64,000 nt of DNA from Nocardia blacklockiae (GTDB lineage Bacteria; Actinomycetota; Actinomycetes; Mycobacteriales; Mycobacteriaceae): the NCBI RefSeq assembly GCF_015477355.1, contig NZ_JADLRJ010000010.1:186001-250000 (forward strand), read 5' to 3'. The notes beneath the pieces were generated by a model. It was not told the DNA's origin and searched no databases. It saw nothing but the letters and a program-made list of their open reading frames with translations. A program made the translations under genes and the position numbers. The number at the start of each line of letters is the position of its first letter. Position 1 is the stretch's first letter. Positions 36,996-45,707 of this stretch are shown piece by piece.

Positions 36996-39668
36996 TCAGG
37001 AGACCTGGCCCAGGTTGCTGCTGACGGCGATGTCGGTGCCCGAGGTCGGGGTGTATTCGTTCCACTCGGCGATCAATTCGCCCTTCTCGCCGGGTTGGAC
37101 GATCGGGAAAGGGGCGGCGGCGGTGCCCACATGCTGGTAGGCGAGCTTCGACAGCACGAGGTGGGTGCCGTCGGCCGGGATCGAGACGATGGTCTGCACC
37201 TCCTGGACGTGTACCAGGTCGCGCACCGAGTCGACGACCACCCGGCCGCCGACGGTGAACCCGGCGCTCGACTCCACCTGCACGCTGACCGGCCCGGTGC
37301 TCGGGCCGACCGTGACCGGTGCGTTGGTGAACACCGAATCCTGCAGGCGCGCCGCGCTTCTCCCGGGATTGGCGGGCGGGATGCCCGGGTAGTTGCGGTC
37401 GTCGTAGGCGGCGATCTCCTGCGCGATCGACCAGTACCGCGACGGTGTGCTCGGCTCGGTCGGGTCATCGATCACGCCGCGCTCGACGAAGTTCGCCCAG
37501 CGAGTCTCCCAGCCCTTGCGGATCGTCAGCACCACCCGGGCGCTGCCCGCGCGCAGGAACGCCTGCCGGTTGGCGTCGGGATGCTTGATGCCGCGAATGA
37601 ACGCCCAGCTGTCGGGGATGTCCCAGAAGTAGGAGTACAGGAAACTGGTGACGTTCTCCCACTCGATGGCCTGGTTGACGAACCGCACGTGGTCCTCGAA
37701 TTCGCGCACCACGCTCCACAGCGTCGAGTCCGGGCCGATCACCCGGCTGTCGAAGCTGGTGCCGTGCGCGACGTCGATGCCGTTGTCCACGAACTCCTTC
37801 ACCACCGCGGCCGGCATGGTGGGGAACTTGCCACCGAGCAGGTAGCGCAGGACGCCCTTCATGACCTCGTCGTTCTCCTCGCGGCGCAGCGTCAGGGTGT
37901 CGACGTGCGCGAGCCGGTCCTCCAGGGCGGCGATCCGGCCCGCGATGTCCTGCTGATCGGCGTAGTACTGGGTCTGCAGCGCGTTGTAGAAGCCGTTCCA
38001 CACGTCGGCACGCCACTGCGCCATGGCCTCGACGGTCGGCACACAGGTCACCGTGAATTCCAGTGCCGCGGTGGCGACATCCTCGAACACGAGGACGATC
38101 GGCTGGCTTCCGGTGCTGCCCGCCATGAAGTCCGCGCCGGCGGGCGTGACGAGTTTCTCGTCGTGGTAGTCCCGGTAGTCCCACGGGTCGAAGGCGAGGG
38201 TGGTGCCCTCGATGGTGAACCGCCCGGACGGGCCGGTGGAACTGGACATGTGCCCGTTGAGGACGACCGATCGGATCTCGTACCCGTCGCGCACGTTCAC
38301 CGTCGCCTTGCCGCTGGAGCGGCCGCGCCCCGCGGTGGATTGTTCGGGGATGACTCGCAATGTGACGACGGGGCGCGGCGGTGGCGGCGGCGGGGGTACG
38401 TGGAAGCGCTCGGCCAGCACCAGGTAGTGCGGTTGTTTGGGGGTCGGCGGGTTGGTCGGCGGCGGCTCCGGATCCTCCGTGCGGACGTCGGAGGTGATGT
38501 CGCTGACCGGGAGGGTGAAGACGAACGGAGCCAGCTTCGCCTTGAGCTCGGCGAGTTCGACGTACGCGGCGCGCAGCGACGCCGCGGGCTCGGGCAGCAC
38601 GATGTCGTAGGTTTGGCGTAATCCGAAGCGGTACAGGCGAACCTGCCACTTGCGCATCATGCTGAAGTAGTCGATCCGGATGGCGTTCTGGTCGCTGGGG
38701 TTCTTCAGCGAGCGGGTGGTGCTCTGCTCGGTGCCGGTCACGGTCGTGGTCGAGATGGTGACCTTGTGTTCCTGTTTGGAGCGGGTGGAGGCCTTCTGGG
38801 TCAGGCTCGTCGCGTGTTTGCGGCTCTCGGTGGCGGAGTTCGACTCCTTGCTCTGGCCGGTGTAGGTCGAGGTCACCGAGCCGGAGATGACCGGGATGCC
38901 GCCCTTCACCGTGCCGGTGATGTTGAACTGGTTCGAATGTTCCTGCTCGGAGGTGGCGGCCTGGGACAGTTCGGTGTTGTCGGTGACGCCGGTCTCGCTG
39001 AGGGTTTCCAGCGAGTCGGTGACGATCGAGGTGAATTCCTTCTTCTGGACCGACCATTCCTTCTGGGTGACCGCGGTCTGCTCCAGCGGCGCGAGCGGGA
39101 TCGTGGCGATCAGCTCGCCGCGCTCGATGCCCGCGGGCGCCATCTCCAGCCGCTCGAGGTTCATCAACCCGAGCTTGGGCCCGACGAGGTCGGCCTCGAA
39201 CTGCCGGACCGCGATCTGTGCTCGCCGCAGCGCCAATTGCGCCGCACCGGAAGCCGATGCGTCCTCGGCGGCCTTCGCCGAAGCACGTACTTGCGCCTGC
39301 CGCAGTTCGACGAGCTGGTGCCCGACCGACAGCAGTTGCTCGAACGGGATCTCGGCGAGTGCGGGCATGCGGGCGGTGAACGACACGGTGGTGCCGTCGG
39401 TGAGCGCCGCGAAGAACTCGCGCACCGCGTCGGACGCGGCGCCGGGCGGCGCCAGTTCGGCCGCCTCGCCCGCGCCGAGCCCGAGCGACCGTAGGTAGAC
39501 GAGTTTCGGGAGCGCCTGGCCGACCTGCGCCACCGGCACCCGCAGCGGGACCAAGGTGGCCTTGTAGATGTGCCGTGCGGCGGAGTCGAGCACCGGAGCC
39601 GGGGCGGGCGCGGCGGGCGCGACGGCCTCGGATCCGTGATCCAGTGAGATTTCGATGTCGGATGTCAT
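36996..39668 (-). CDS. Large multidomain protein of unknown function (890 residues)
   Basis: A protein of 890 residues. Residues about 1-200: helical, with a long Ala-rich region (QVRASAKAAEDASASGAAQL). About 205-370: a segment of unknown function seen in various large bacterial proteins (EWSVQKKEFTSIVTDSLETL, GTVKGGIPVISGSVTSTYTG, then MRKWQVRLYRFGLRQTYDIV, LPEP). About 400-440: Pro-rich linker with an eight-proline run. About 440-570: beta-rich. About 570-780: helical. About 790-890: beta-rich C-terminus. No signal peptide or TM helix. It could be a structural, toxin-like or tail-like protein. It is the first gene of a unit with the DUF1906/propeller protein. Confidence 0.65.
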   Translation of the reverse strand: MTSDIEISLDHGSEAVAPAAPAPAPVLDSAARHIYKATLVPLRVPVAQVGQALPKLVYLRSLGLGAGEAAELAPPGAASDAVREFFAALTDGTTVSFTARMPALAEIPFEQLLSVGHQLVELRQAQVRASAKAAEDASASGAAQLALRRAQIAVRQFEADLVGPKLGLMNLERLEMAPAGIERGELIATIPLAPLEQTAVTQKEWSVQKKEFTSIVTDSLETLSETGVTDNTELSQAATSEQEHSNQFNITGTVKGGIPVISGSVTSTYTGQSKESNSATESRKHATSLTQKASTRSKQEHKVTISTTTVTGTEQSTTRSLKNPSDQNAIRIDYFSMMRKWQVRLYRFGLRQTYDIVLPEPAASLRAAYVELAELKAKLAPFVFTLPVSDITSDVRTEDPEPPPTNPPTPKQPHYLVLAERFHVPPPPPPPRPVVTLRVIPEQSTAGRGRSSGKATVNVRDGYEIRSVVLNGHMSSSTGPSGRFTIEGTTLAFDPWDYRDYHDEKLVTPAGADFMAGSTGSQPIVLVFEDVATAALEFTVTCVPTVEAMAQWRADVWNGFYNALQTQYYADQQDIAGRIAALEDRLAHVDTLTLRREENDEVMKGVLRYLLGGKFPTMPAAVVKEFVDNGIDVAHGTSFDSRVIGPDSTLWSVVREFEDHVRFVNQAIEWENVTSFLYSYFWDIPDSWAFIRGIKHPDANRQAFLRAGSARVVLTIRKGWETRWANFVERGVIDDPTEPSTPSRYWSIAQEIAAYDDRNYPGIPPANPGRSAARLQDSVFTNAPVTVGPSTGPVSVQVESSAGFTVGGRVVVDSVRDLVHVQEVQTIVSIPADGTHLVLSKLAYQHVGTAAAPFPIVQPGEKGELIAEWNEYTPTSGTDIAVSSNLGQVS

Positions 39669-39739
39669 GCGTCCCCCTCACATGTCAGTCATTACAGGCT
39701 AGCCGACAATCACGGGCCCGCACCGTAATCGACTTAATT

Positions 39740-39751
39740 GGTCAAATGACC
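39740..39751. promoter_or_regulatory. Palindrome GGTCAAATGACC
   Basis: A near-perfect dyad (GGTCA-AA-TGACC, flanked by AATT on both sides) in the 216-base divergent region between the 890-residue protein gene and the DUF2236 gene. Possible TetR/MarR-type operator; no dedicated regulator gene is adjacent. Confidence 0.3.
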
Positions 39752-39884
39752 GAATTCTGGTGTGTGGCAGAGGGTTTCACCAAGCGAATGTTCGGGCGTA
39801 ATTCGCCGCGATCCGCTCCGGCTCGAGGTTACGCCGACGAATTCGTCGCGGTCCGGTTACCGTGGGCCGCACGGGATTTCTTCG

Positions 39885-40976
39885 ATGGAGTGGGTTATGG
39901 GCACACCGGCGACGGTCAGTGAGGGCGACGCACGTGCCGAGTGGTTGCGGGAGATGCCGTTGTCGCCGTGGCTGGATGTGGGTGATCCGTTGGCGGAGGA
40001 TGTCGTCGGCGTGATGCGGGCGCGGCGGCAACCGATGGCCGATCCGCTGCCGCGGATCCGGCGCCTCGCCGCGGACGGCGACCGGGCGTGCCGAGACTTC
40101 CTGCGCGACATCGAGACTCCGCCGGAATGGGCGGACTTCGCGCGGATGCGGCTGGGTGGGGCGATGGCACACCGTCATTTCGGGCAGTACGTCTTCGCGG
40201 TCGGACACGGTGCGCTGATGACCACGTTCAGTTCGCCGGATTCCGCCTATATCCTGACCCGCACCAATCGGCTCGAACGCGACGTGGTGCGACGGCTGTT
40301 CGAGTCATCGGAATTGTTCTTCGGAGTCCTCGACACCGACGAACTCCGCCCGGGCGGGAGCGCTTGGGAAACCTGCGTGCGGATCAGGTTGCTGCACACC
40401 ATGATTCGGCTGCGGCTGGTGGCGGACGGGTGGCCGCTGCCCGGCACGCCAATCAACGCGCTGCACACCGCCGCGGGCCCGCTGTTCTTCGGCGCGATGA
40501 TGCTGGACCGGCTGCGCTCGCTCGGCGCGTCCATCAGCCCCGCGGAGCGCGACGGGTTCTACATGATCTGGCGGTATGTGACCCGACTGCTGGGCGTGCC
40601 GCGCGAACTGCTGGGCGACACCGCCGCCGAACAGTCCGTCCTGGACGCGCGAATTCTGCCCTACACCTTCGATCCCGACGACAACTCTCGCCGGCTGGCC
40701 GACGTCGCGCTCACCGGGCTGAGCCGGATGCCGGTGGCGCGTCTGCTGCCTCGCGCCAGCCACGAGGTCATGGCGCGGTACCTGCTCGGCGGCGACCGCG
40801 CCGACGCGATGGGCATCCCCGCCCATCGCCTCGGTACCGCCGTCATGGTTGTCCTGGCACTGGGACTGAGACCCTACGGGTTCGTGCAGCGACTTCCGGT
40901 CGTCGCGCCGCGCCTGGAGCGGTTCGGGCGGCGTTGCCTGCGGGACCTGCGGAACGCCGGACCGGCCGGAATTTGA
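39885..40976 (+). CDS. DUF2236 / MpaB-Lcp-like heme protein
   Basis: A protein of 363 residues from ATG 39885 (or 359 from 39897). The text HFGQYVFAVGHGALMTTFSS, FFGVLDTDEL, WETCVRIRLLHTMIRLRLV, GTPINALHTAAGPLFFGAMM and LLPRASHEVMARYLLG follows the DUF2236 family, which includes latex-clearing protein Lcp and MpaB. In Lcp a histidine in the RxxHxxxR-type helix binds heme; the HTMIR motif here is consistent. The reaction could be oxidative cleavage of isoprenoids, but most family members are uncharacterised. No signal peptide is seen. Confidence 0.75.
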   Translation: MEWVMGTPATVSEGDARAEWLREMPLSPWLDVGDPLAEDVVGVMRARRQPMADPLPRIRRLAADGDRACRDFLRDIETPPEWADFARMRLGGAMAHRHFGQYVFAVGHGALMTTFSSPDSAYILTRTNRLERDVVRRLFESSELFFGVLDTDELRPGGSAWETCVRIRLLHTMIRLRLVADGWPLPGTPINALHTAAGPLFFGAMMLDRLRSLGASISPAERDGFYMIWRYVTRLLGVPRELLGDTAAEQSVLDARILPYTFDPDDNSRRLADVALTGLSRMPVARLLPRASHEVMARYLLGGDRADAMGIPAHRLGTAVMVVLALGLRPYGFVQRLPVVAPRLERFGRRCLRDLRNAGPAGI

Positions 40977-41083
40977 AGGCACCCATAGGGCGGGACGCGC
41001 AGGGATTGTCGCCGAGGACATAGACCCCGGCGGAGGGCGACGGCCGCCGGTGGACCCGTCGAGGTGTCGAGGGCCGGGCCCGG

Positions 41084-42049
41084 TCAGCTGCAGCGGCCGT
41101 CGCACGGTTCGACCCATGCGGTGCCGCAGCCGCTCCGGGTGAACTCGCAGTCGCTGGCGGGGTAGCAGTGCTGGTCTCCGCACCAGCCGTCGGTTGTCGC
41201 GCAGGGGCAGGTGTTGGCTGCGATTTCGCGGGTGGCGGGGCCGAGTATGCCGATGGCCGCGTAGGCGCGGTCGGGGCCGAAGGCGTCGATCGCGGCCTTC
41301 TTCAAATCCCCGAGCCGGGCTCGGACCGGAGCGCGGTCGTGTCCGTCGAAGGTCGATTCCTTGCCGAGAAGTTCCGCGGCGCGGTCGAGGACCTCACGTT
41401 GTGCGGGAGTGAAATCGGTGTGCGTGCTGCGGAAGTGAGCGAGGTGATCGGTCCACAGTGTGCTGCGCACCTGGGGAGTGTGCGCGTCGAAAATCTGCCG
41501 ACGGTAGGAGAGGGGGTACTCGACGACCTGCTCGTAGGTGCGGGGGAGGTTGTCGCGGTGCGCGTGCACCCAGGAGCGCGCGGATTCCTGTTCCTTGGCG
41601 GCGAACGCGGGCACGGTGCCGGTGAGGATCAGACCGGCCGCCACGCCCGCGCCACCGGCGAGCCGCAGGAACTGCGCGCGGCCGACCGCGGCGGCGCCGG
41701 ACGGCGCACCGGGGAGTTCGCTGGCCGCGCCGTCCGCGCGGCGGCGCAACGTGCCCAGCGCGTGCACGACGCGGACGCTCGCCACCGGACCGAGCCGACG
41801 GGCGAGCGGAATGGCGATCGCGCTGCCGGTCCAGGCCCGTACCTGCTCGCCCGCGCCGTCGACGCGCAGCAGCGTGGGCGCCCATTCGGGGTCGGCGCCG
41901 AGTGCGCGCTGCCGCCACCGTGTCACGTCGGCGTCGGCGAGCGACAGTACCTCGATCCGGTCCCGGCAGGCCTCGCCGACCACGGCGGACACGTTTCGAC
42001 AGGTGCCGCAGGAGGCGTCGAAGGCCAGAATCCAGCGCTGGTGAGTCAT
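41084..42049 (-). CDS. Fulvocin C-related protein with thioredoxin-like N-terminus
   Basis: A protein of 321 residues. Residues 1-~115 form a DCC-type thioredoxin-like domain starting AFDASCGTCRNVSAVVGEAC, with a CxxC redox pair. Residues about 122-150 (GRAQFLRLAGGAGVAAGLIL, then TGTVPAFA) are a hydrophobic segment with an AFA cleavage-like site, so the C-terminal half should be outside the membrane. The last ~45 residues contain eight cysteines (NTCPCATTDGWCGDQHC, then ASDCEF, SGCGTA, EPCDGRC), like the family related to the myxobacterial bacteriocin fulvocin C. The N-terminal domain may oxidise or shuffle the disulfides of the tail. Bactericidal activity is not implied. Confidence 0.75.
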   Translation of the reverse strand: MTHQRWILAFDASCGTCRNVSAVVGEACRDRIEVLSLADADVTRWRQRALGADPEWAPTLLRVDGAGEQVRAWTGSAIAIPLARRLGPVASVRVVHALGTLRRRADGAASELPGAPSGAAAVGRAQFLRLAGGAGVAAGLILTGTVPAFAAKEQESARSWVHAHRDNLPRTYEQVVEYPLSYRRQIFDAHTPQVRSTLWTDHLAHFRSTHTDFTPAQREVLDRAAELLGKESTFDGHDRAPVRARLGDLKKAAIDAFGPDRAYAAIGILGPATREIAANTCPCATTDGWCGDQHCYPASDCEFTRSGCGTAWVEPCDGRCS

Positions 42050-42188
42050 GGACCGTCCTTACTACAGGTGGCACGGGGCAACCGCCGAATGCCGGCGCGG
42101 AATTGCCGATGAACTGGTGTAGAAACTGGGGCCGCTCTTTCGGCTGACGATATTTCCTGTAGCCCAAGACGATTCGCATCGGTAATTG

Positions 42189-42203
42189 CTAGGTAATACC
42201 TAG
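42189..42203. promoter_or_regulatory. Perfect 15-base palindrome
   Basis: CTAGGTA-A-TACCTAG is a perfect inverted repeat, 140 bases upstream of the fulvocin-related gene and 60 bases after the end of the membrane-protein gene, both on the minus strand. In GC-rich DNA an AT-rich dyad like this is a likely operator. Confidence 0.35.
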
Positions 42204-42262
42204 AAGGAGAGCTACGCCGATCTCGCCGACGGAGCGCACTGCGGCGACGTCCCGGCCGTCGG

Positions 42263-42871
42263 CTATGCCGGGGCGTTCGGTCCGGGTTCGGCGGGCACGT
42301 CCGTCGTGGTTCCGCGGATCGGCAGGATGCAGATCACCACGATCACCACGGTGCCGAGCGCGGTGACGCCGCCGAAGATCGCCGCACTGCCGAAGCTGAC
42401 GTCGGCGGCCTCGCGGACGTTGACGGTCCGTTCGTCCGACAGCAGACCGCCCAGGGCTCCGGTGCCGGGACTCTCGACGAGCGTCTTGAACACCTGACCC
42501 TTGCTGTTGAGATACAGCAGCGTGCAGAGCACCGACAACGCCTGTCCCGTCGCGCAACCCAGGACGAGCAGGGCCAGCCCGACTCTGCCGTCGCGCAGGT
42601 ACAGGCCGACCGCGACGATCGTCGCGAGCGCCGCCGCGGCGGTCAGCACGCCCCAGGCGCCGCTGATGTGCGCGGGATTCGCGCCCTCACCCCAGACGTC
42701 GGCCAGGTTCGGATCGGTGGTGCCCTGCGTCCGGCCGAAAGCGTTGGCCACGACCTTGCCCCGGCGTCCCGCCGCGACCAGCCACGGCTGGAAGAGCACG
42801 ACGGCCGTGACGAGGCTCAGAGCCGCCGCACACAGAAAGGCCCAATACACGCGCAGATCGCGATCGGTCAT
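42263..42871 (-). CDS. Four-TM membrane protein
   Basis: A protein of 202 residues. Four hydrophobic helices (VYWAFLCAAALSLVTAVVLF, WGVLTAAAALATIVAVGLY, VGLALLVLGCATGQALSVLC, FGGVTALGTVVIVVICILPI) with a loop of ~40 residues after TM1. No family recognised. It could be co-transcribed with the fulvocin-related gene downstream, although a palindrome-bearing gap of 213 bases separates them. Confidence 0.65.
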   Translation of the reverse strand: MTDRDLRVYWAFLCAAALSLVTAVVLFQPWLVAAGRRGKVVANAFGRTQGTTDPNLADVWGEGANPAHISGAWGVLTAAAALATIVAVGLYLRDGRVGLALLVLGCATGQALSVLCTLLYLNSKGQVFKTLVESPGTGALGGLLSDERTVNVREAADVSFGSAAIFGGVTALGTVVIVVICILPIRGTTTDVPAEPGPNAPA

Positions 42872-42968
42872 CGCAAGCTCCCGTACCGGCCCAATGCACG
42901 CTATTGAATCACGCGGCGAACCGCGCCACACGCCGAGTCGGCGAAGTGTGCCCGGGGGACACCATGGG

Positions 42969-43652
42969 TCATCTGCCGTGGGAGGTGAGGTTGGCGATGA
43001 GGCCGTCGACGATGTCGCACACCGCTTTTCGCGTGTCGTAGCGGGCGACCGCGGTGGTCCAGTGGGGTAGGGCGGCTACCGCGGACGGGAAGTCGTCGCG
43101 TAGGTCGGAGGCGGCGGAATCGGTCCAGTGGGGTGGGGTTCGGCCGCGGCGGGTGGCGGCGGCGCGGTCGTCGGCGGCTCGGCGGGCGGTGAGTTCGCCG
43201 AGTGTGAAGCGCCAGAGCACGGAATACAGGTAGACCGCTTGCTCCTCGGTGGCGCCGAGGGATCGGGCGCAGCCGACGAATTCGTCGAGGATCCACATCG
43301 CCGCCCGGCCGTAGGTCTCGCCGGTGAGGAGAATGTCGACCACCCATGGCATTTCGTGCAGGGTGTCGATGAGGTAGAGGACGATCGCGACCAGGCGCTC
43401 CCGGGGGTCGGCGGGGAGTTCCGGCTGTCGCAGGTCGTCGGCGCGGGCGTCGAGGACGGCGAAGAACAGCGCGCCCTTGGTGGGGAAGTGGTGGTAGATC
43501 GCCGCCGTGCTGACGCCGAGCCGACCGGCGAGCCGCCGCATGCTGAACGCGCTCGCGCCGTCGGCGGCGAGCATGTCGCCGGTGGCGGCGAGCACCGCGT
43601 CGCGCTCCAGGCGGACCGGTCGGCCGCGGCGGCGGGGGGCGGGGTTCGGCAC
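42969..43652 (-). CDS. TetR-family regulator at the edge of the metallophore cluster
   Basis: A protein of 227 residues, GTG start at 43652. N-terminal helix-turn-helix AGRLGVSTAAIYHHFPTKGA is typical TetR; the C-terminal ligand domain is helical (VAIVLYLIDTLHEMPWVVDI, RAAMWILDEFVGCARSLGA, VYLYSVLWRFTLGELTA). It is divergent from the ABC transporter operon across 216 bases that also contain a Zur-like box, so the transporters may be under dual control. Ligand unknown; a biosynthetic intermediate or the finished metallophore is an attractive guess. Confidence 0.88.
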   Translation of the reverse strand: MPNPAPRRRGRPVRLERDAVLAATGDMLAADGASAFSMRRLAGRLGVSTAAIYHHFPTKGALFFAVLDARADDLRQPELPADPRERLVAIVLYLIDTLHEMPWVVDILLTGETYGRAAMWILDEFVGCARSLGATEEQAVYLYSVLWRFTLGELTARRAADDRAAATRRGRTPPHWTDSAASDLRDDFPSAVAALPHWTTAVARYDTRKAVCDIVDGLIANLTSHGR

Positions 43653-43753
43653 GGCGCTCCATTCTTCCGGCGGCGCTCTCGGCGGGCGAGGCGGGGTTGT
43701 CCCATGATAAAAATACGCGTTGGGAAAATTCGGCGACGGCCGCTGTCGCCGCC

Positions 43754-43811
43754 TTCACCCGGGGTGCGAGCTGTGTTAGAGTCCAGTTCGCAGTAATGAC
43801 AATCGTTTTCA
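43754..43811 (+). promoter_or_regulatory. Zur-box promoter of the ABC transporter operon
   Basis: TTCACC (43754-43759) and TAGAGT (43777-43782), 17 bases apart, form a promoter. TGACAATCGTTTTCA at 43797-43811 matches the actinobacterial Zur consensus TGAnAATnnTTnTCA; 14 of 16 paired positions of the longer dyad match. The box lies just after the predicted start of transcription, where a bound repressor would block elongation or polymerase binding. The same geometry occurs at the NRPS promoter. No IdeR/DmdR-type iron box (TTAGGTTAGGCTAA) is present. Confidence 0.6.
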
Positions 43812-43868
43812 TATACCGGCTGTCGAGGCTGCCGGAGCTGTACGCGCGCGATCGACGGGAGCCGTGAG

Positions 43869-45707
43869 ATGACTGGGACCGGAGCGGCGCTCCAAGTGGA
43901 CGAGGTGGAGCAAGAGCCGCGGCCGGCCGAGGTGACCCCGGGCAGCGCGCTCGTCCGGGTGACCGAGCCGGTCCGCGGGCGGCTCACGGCGGCGCTCGCC
44001 GTCGCCGCCCTGGGCGGCGCCGCCGGGGTCGCCGGTTGCGTCGGCCTCGCGCTGGCACTGCGGGAACTGCTGGCCGCCGACACCGCGAGCGGCACGGTCG
44101 TGCGCTACCTCGTGCTCGCCGCCGCCGGGTTCCTCGCTCGATTCGCCTTGCGCGCCTGGTCCTTTCTGCTCTCGCACCTGGCCTCGTTCGATCTCGAGCA
44201 GCGCCTGCGCCGCGATCTCGCCGCGCACCTGGCCCGGATCCCGCTCGGGGAGGCGCAGCGGCTGGGCTCCGGCGCGGTGAAGAAGATCGTCCAGGACGAT
44301 GTGCGCGGACTGCACATGGCGGTGGCCGACGCGGTGCCGCTCGCCGGATTCACGGTGGCGCAACCCGTCGCGGCGCTGATCGCCCTGGGCTTCGTGGACT
44401 GGCGGCTGCTGCTGGCGGTCGCGCTGTTCCTGCCGGTGGTGTTCCTCGGCATGCAGCTGACCCTGCGCGACTACGTCGAGACCCGCCGCCGCTACGACGA
44501 GGCCAACGAGGCGATCAACGCGGCGACGGTCGAGTTCGTGCAGGGCATGCCGGTGGTGCGGACGTTCGACGACGGCACGGTCTCGTTCCGCCGCTTCGTG
44601 GACCGCGTCCGGCAGTTCAACGTCGCTACCACCAACTGGCAGAACAACAATCGCGGCGCGATGATCTTCGCCAACCTGACCGTCGCGCCGCTGCCGACCA
44701 TCGTCATCGTGACCGCGGTCGGCATCTGGCTGACCTCCGCCGGGTCGATGTCGCCCGCCACGCTGATCGCCGCCGTCCTCATCGGCACCCTGCCGGTGGA
44801 GTCGGTGGTGCCGCTGATGAACCTGTCGAACCTGATCAACGACTCCAAGGCCGGAGCCGCTCGGATCGTCGAACTGCTAGACATCGCGCCGCTGCCCGAG
44901 CCGGAGCACCCGCGGCGCCCGGCGGACGGGTCGATCGAGTTCCGGTCCGTCCGGTTCGGGTACGCGGGGGCGGACCGGGCCGCCCTGGACGGCGTCGATC
45001 TGACCGTGCCGAGCGGGACGGTGTGCGCGCTGGTCGGGCCGTCGGGCTCCGGGAAATCGACTGTGGCGCGGTTGATCCCGCGGTTCTGGGACGTGGACGC
45101 CGGGCAGGTGCTGGTCGGCGGCGTCGACGTCCGGCAGATCCCGTCCGAGGACCTGCTCCGGCACCTGGCGATGGTCTTCCAGGACCCGTTCCTGCTCTCG
45201 GACACCGTGGCCGCGAACATCCGGCTCGGCCGGCCCGCGGCCACCGACGCCGAGGTCGAGGCCGCCGCGAAGGCCGCGCGGGCACACGATTTCATCGTCT
45301 CGGAGCTGCCGCGGGGCTACCAGACCCCGGTCGGCGAGCGCGGCGCCCGGCTCTCCGGCGGCCAGCGACAGCGGATCACCCTCGCGCGGGCCCTGCTGGC
45401 CGACGCGCCGATCGTGATCCTCGACGAGGCGACCTCGTTCGCGGACCCGGAGAACGAGGCGGCCATCCAGGACGCCATCGCCGAACTCACCCGCGGCCGC
45501 ACCGTGCTCGTGGTCGCGCACCGGCTGTCCACGATCGTCGACGCCGACCGGATCGTGGTGCTCGACGCCGGCCGGGTCGCCGAAACCGGCACGCACACCG
45601 AACTCGTCGCGGCCGGCGGCACCTACGCCCGGCTCTGGGACCACCACCGGCGCGCCCGGGGCTGGGGTCTCGGCGCGGGCACCACCGAGGAGGTCACGCA
45701 CCGATGA
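43869..45707 (+). CDS. ABC half-transporter 1, exporter fold (YbtP/IrtA type)
   Basis: A protein of 612 residues. Six membrane helices in residues ~30-340, then one ATPase domain: Walker A GPSGSGKST (about residue 390), Q-loop MVFQDPFLL, signature LSGGQRQRITLA, Walker B IVILDEATSFADPE, H-loop VVAHRLST. In yersiniabactin (YbtP/YbtQ) and mycobactin (IrtA/IrtB) systems, such exporter-fold pairs import the metal-loaded siderophore through the inner membrane. No siderophore-interacting (flavin reductase) domain as in IrtA is present, so it resembles YbtP more. The stop overlaps the start of the next gene (ATGA). Export of the ligand is the alternative. Confidence 0.88.
   Translation: MTGTGAALQVDEVEQEPRPAEVTPGSALVRVTEPVRGRLTAALAVAALGGAAGVAGCVGLALALRELLAADTASGTVVRYLVLAAAGFLARFALRAWSFLLSHLASFDLEQRLRRDLAAHLARIPLGEAQRLGSGAVKKIVQDDVRGLHMAVADAVPLAGFTVAQPVAALIALGFVDWRLLLAVALFLPVVFLGMQLTLRDYVETRRRYDEANEAINAATVEFVQGMPVVRTFDDGTVSFRRFVDRVRQFNVATTNWQNNNRGAMIFANLTVAPLPTIVIVTAVGIWLTSAGSMSPATLIAAVLIGTLPVESVVPLMNLSNLINDSKAGAARIVELLDIAPLPEPEHPRRPADGSIEFRSVRFGYAGADRAALDGVDLTVPSGTVCALVGPSGSGKSTVARLIPRFWDVDAGQVLVGGVDVRQIPSEDLLRHLAMVFQDPFLLSDTVAANIRLGRPAATDAEVEAAAKAARAHDFIVSELPRGYQTPVGERGARLSGGQRQRITLARALLADAPIVILDEATSFADPENEAAIQDAIAELTRGRTVLVVAHRLSTIVDADRIVVLDAGRVAETGTHTELVAAGGTYARLWDHHRRARGWGLGAGTTEEVTHR

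Noticed and set aside
44036-45703. Long plus-strand frame overlapping the first ABC transporter and reading into the second
   Set aside because: The part before 45704 is Arg/Gly-rich text in the wrong frame. The true start of the second half-transporter is the ATG at 45704 coupled to the stop of the first.
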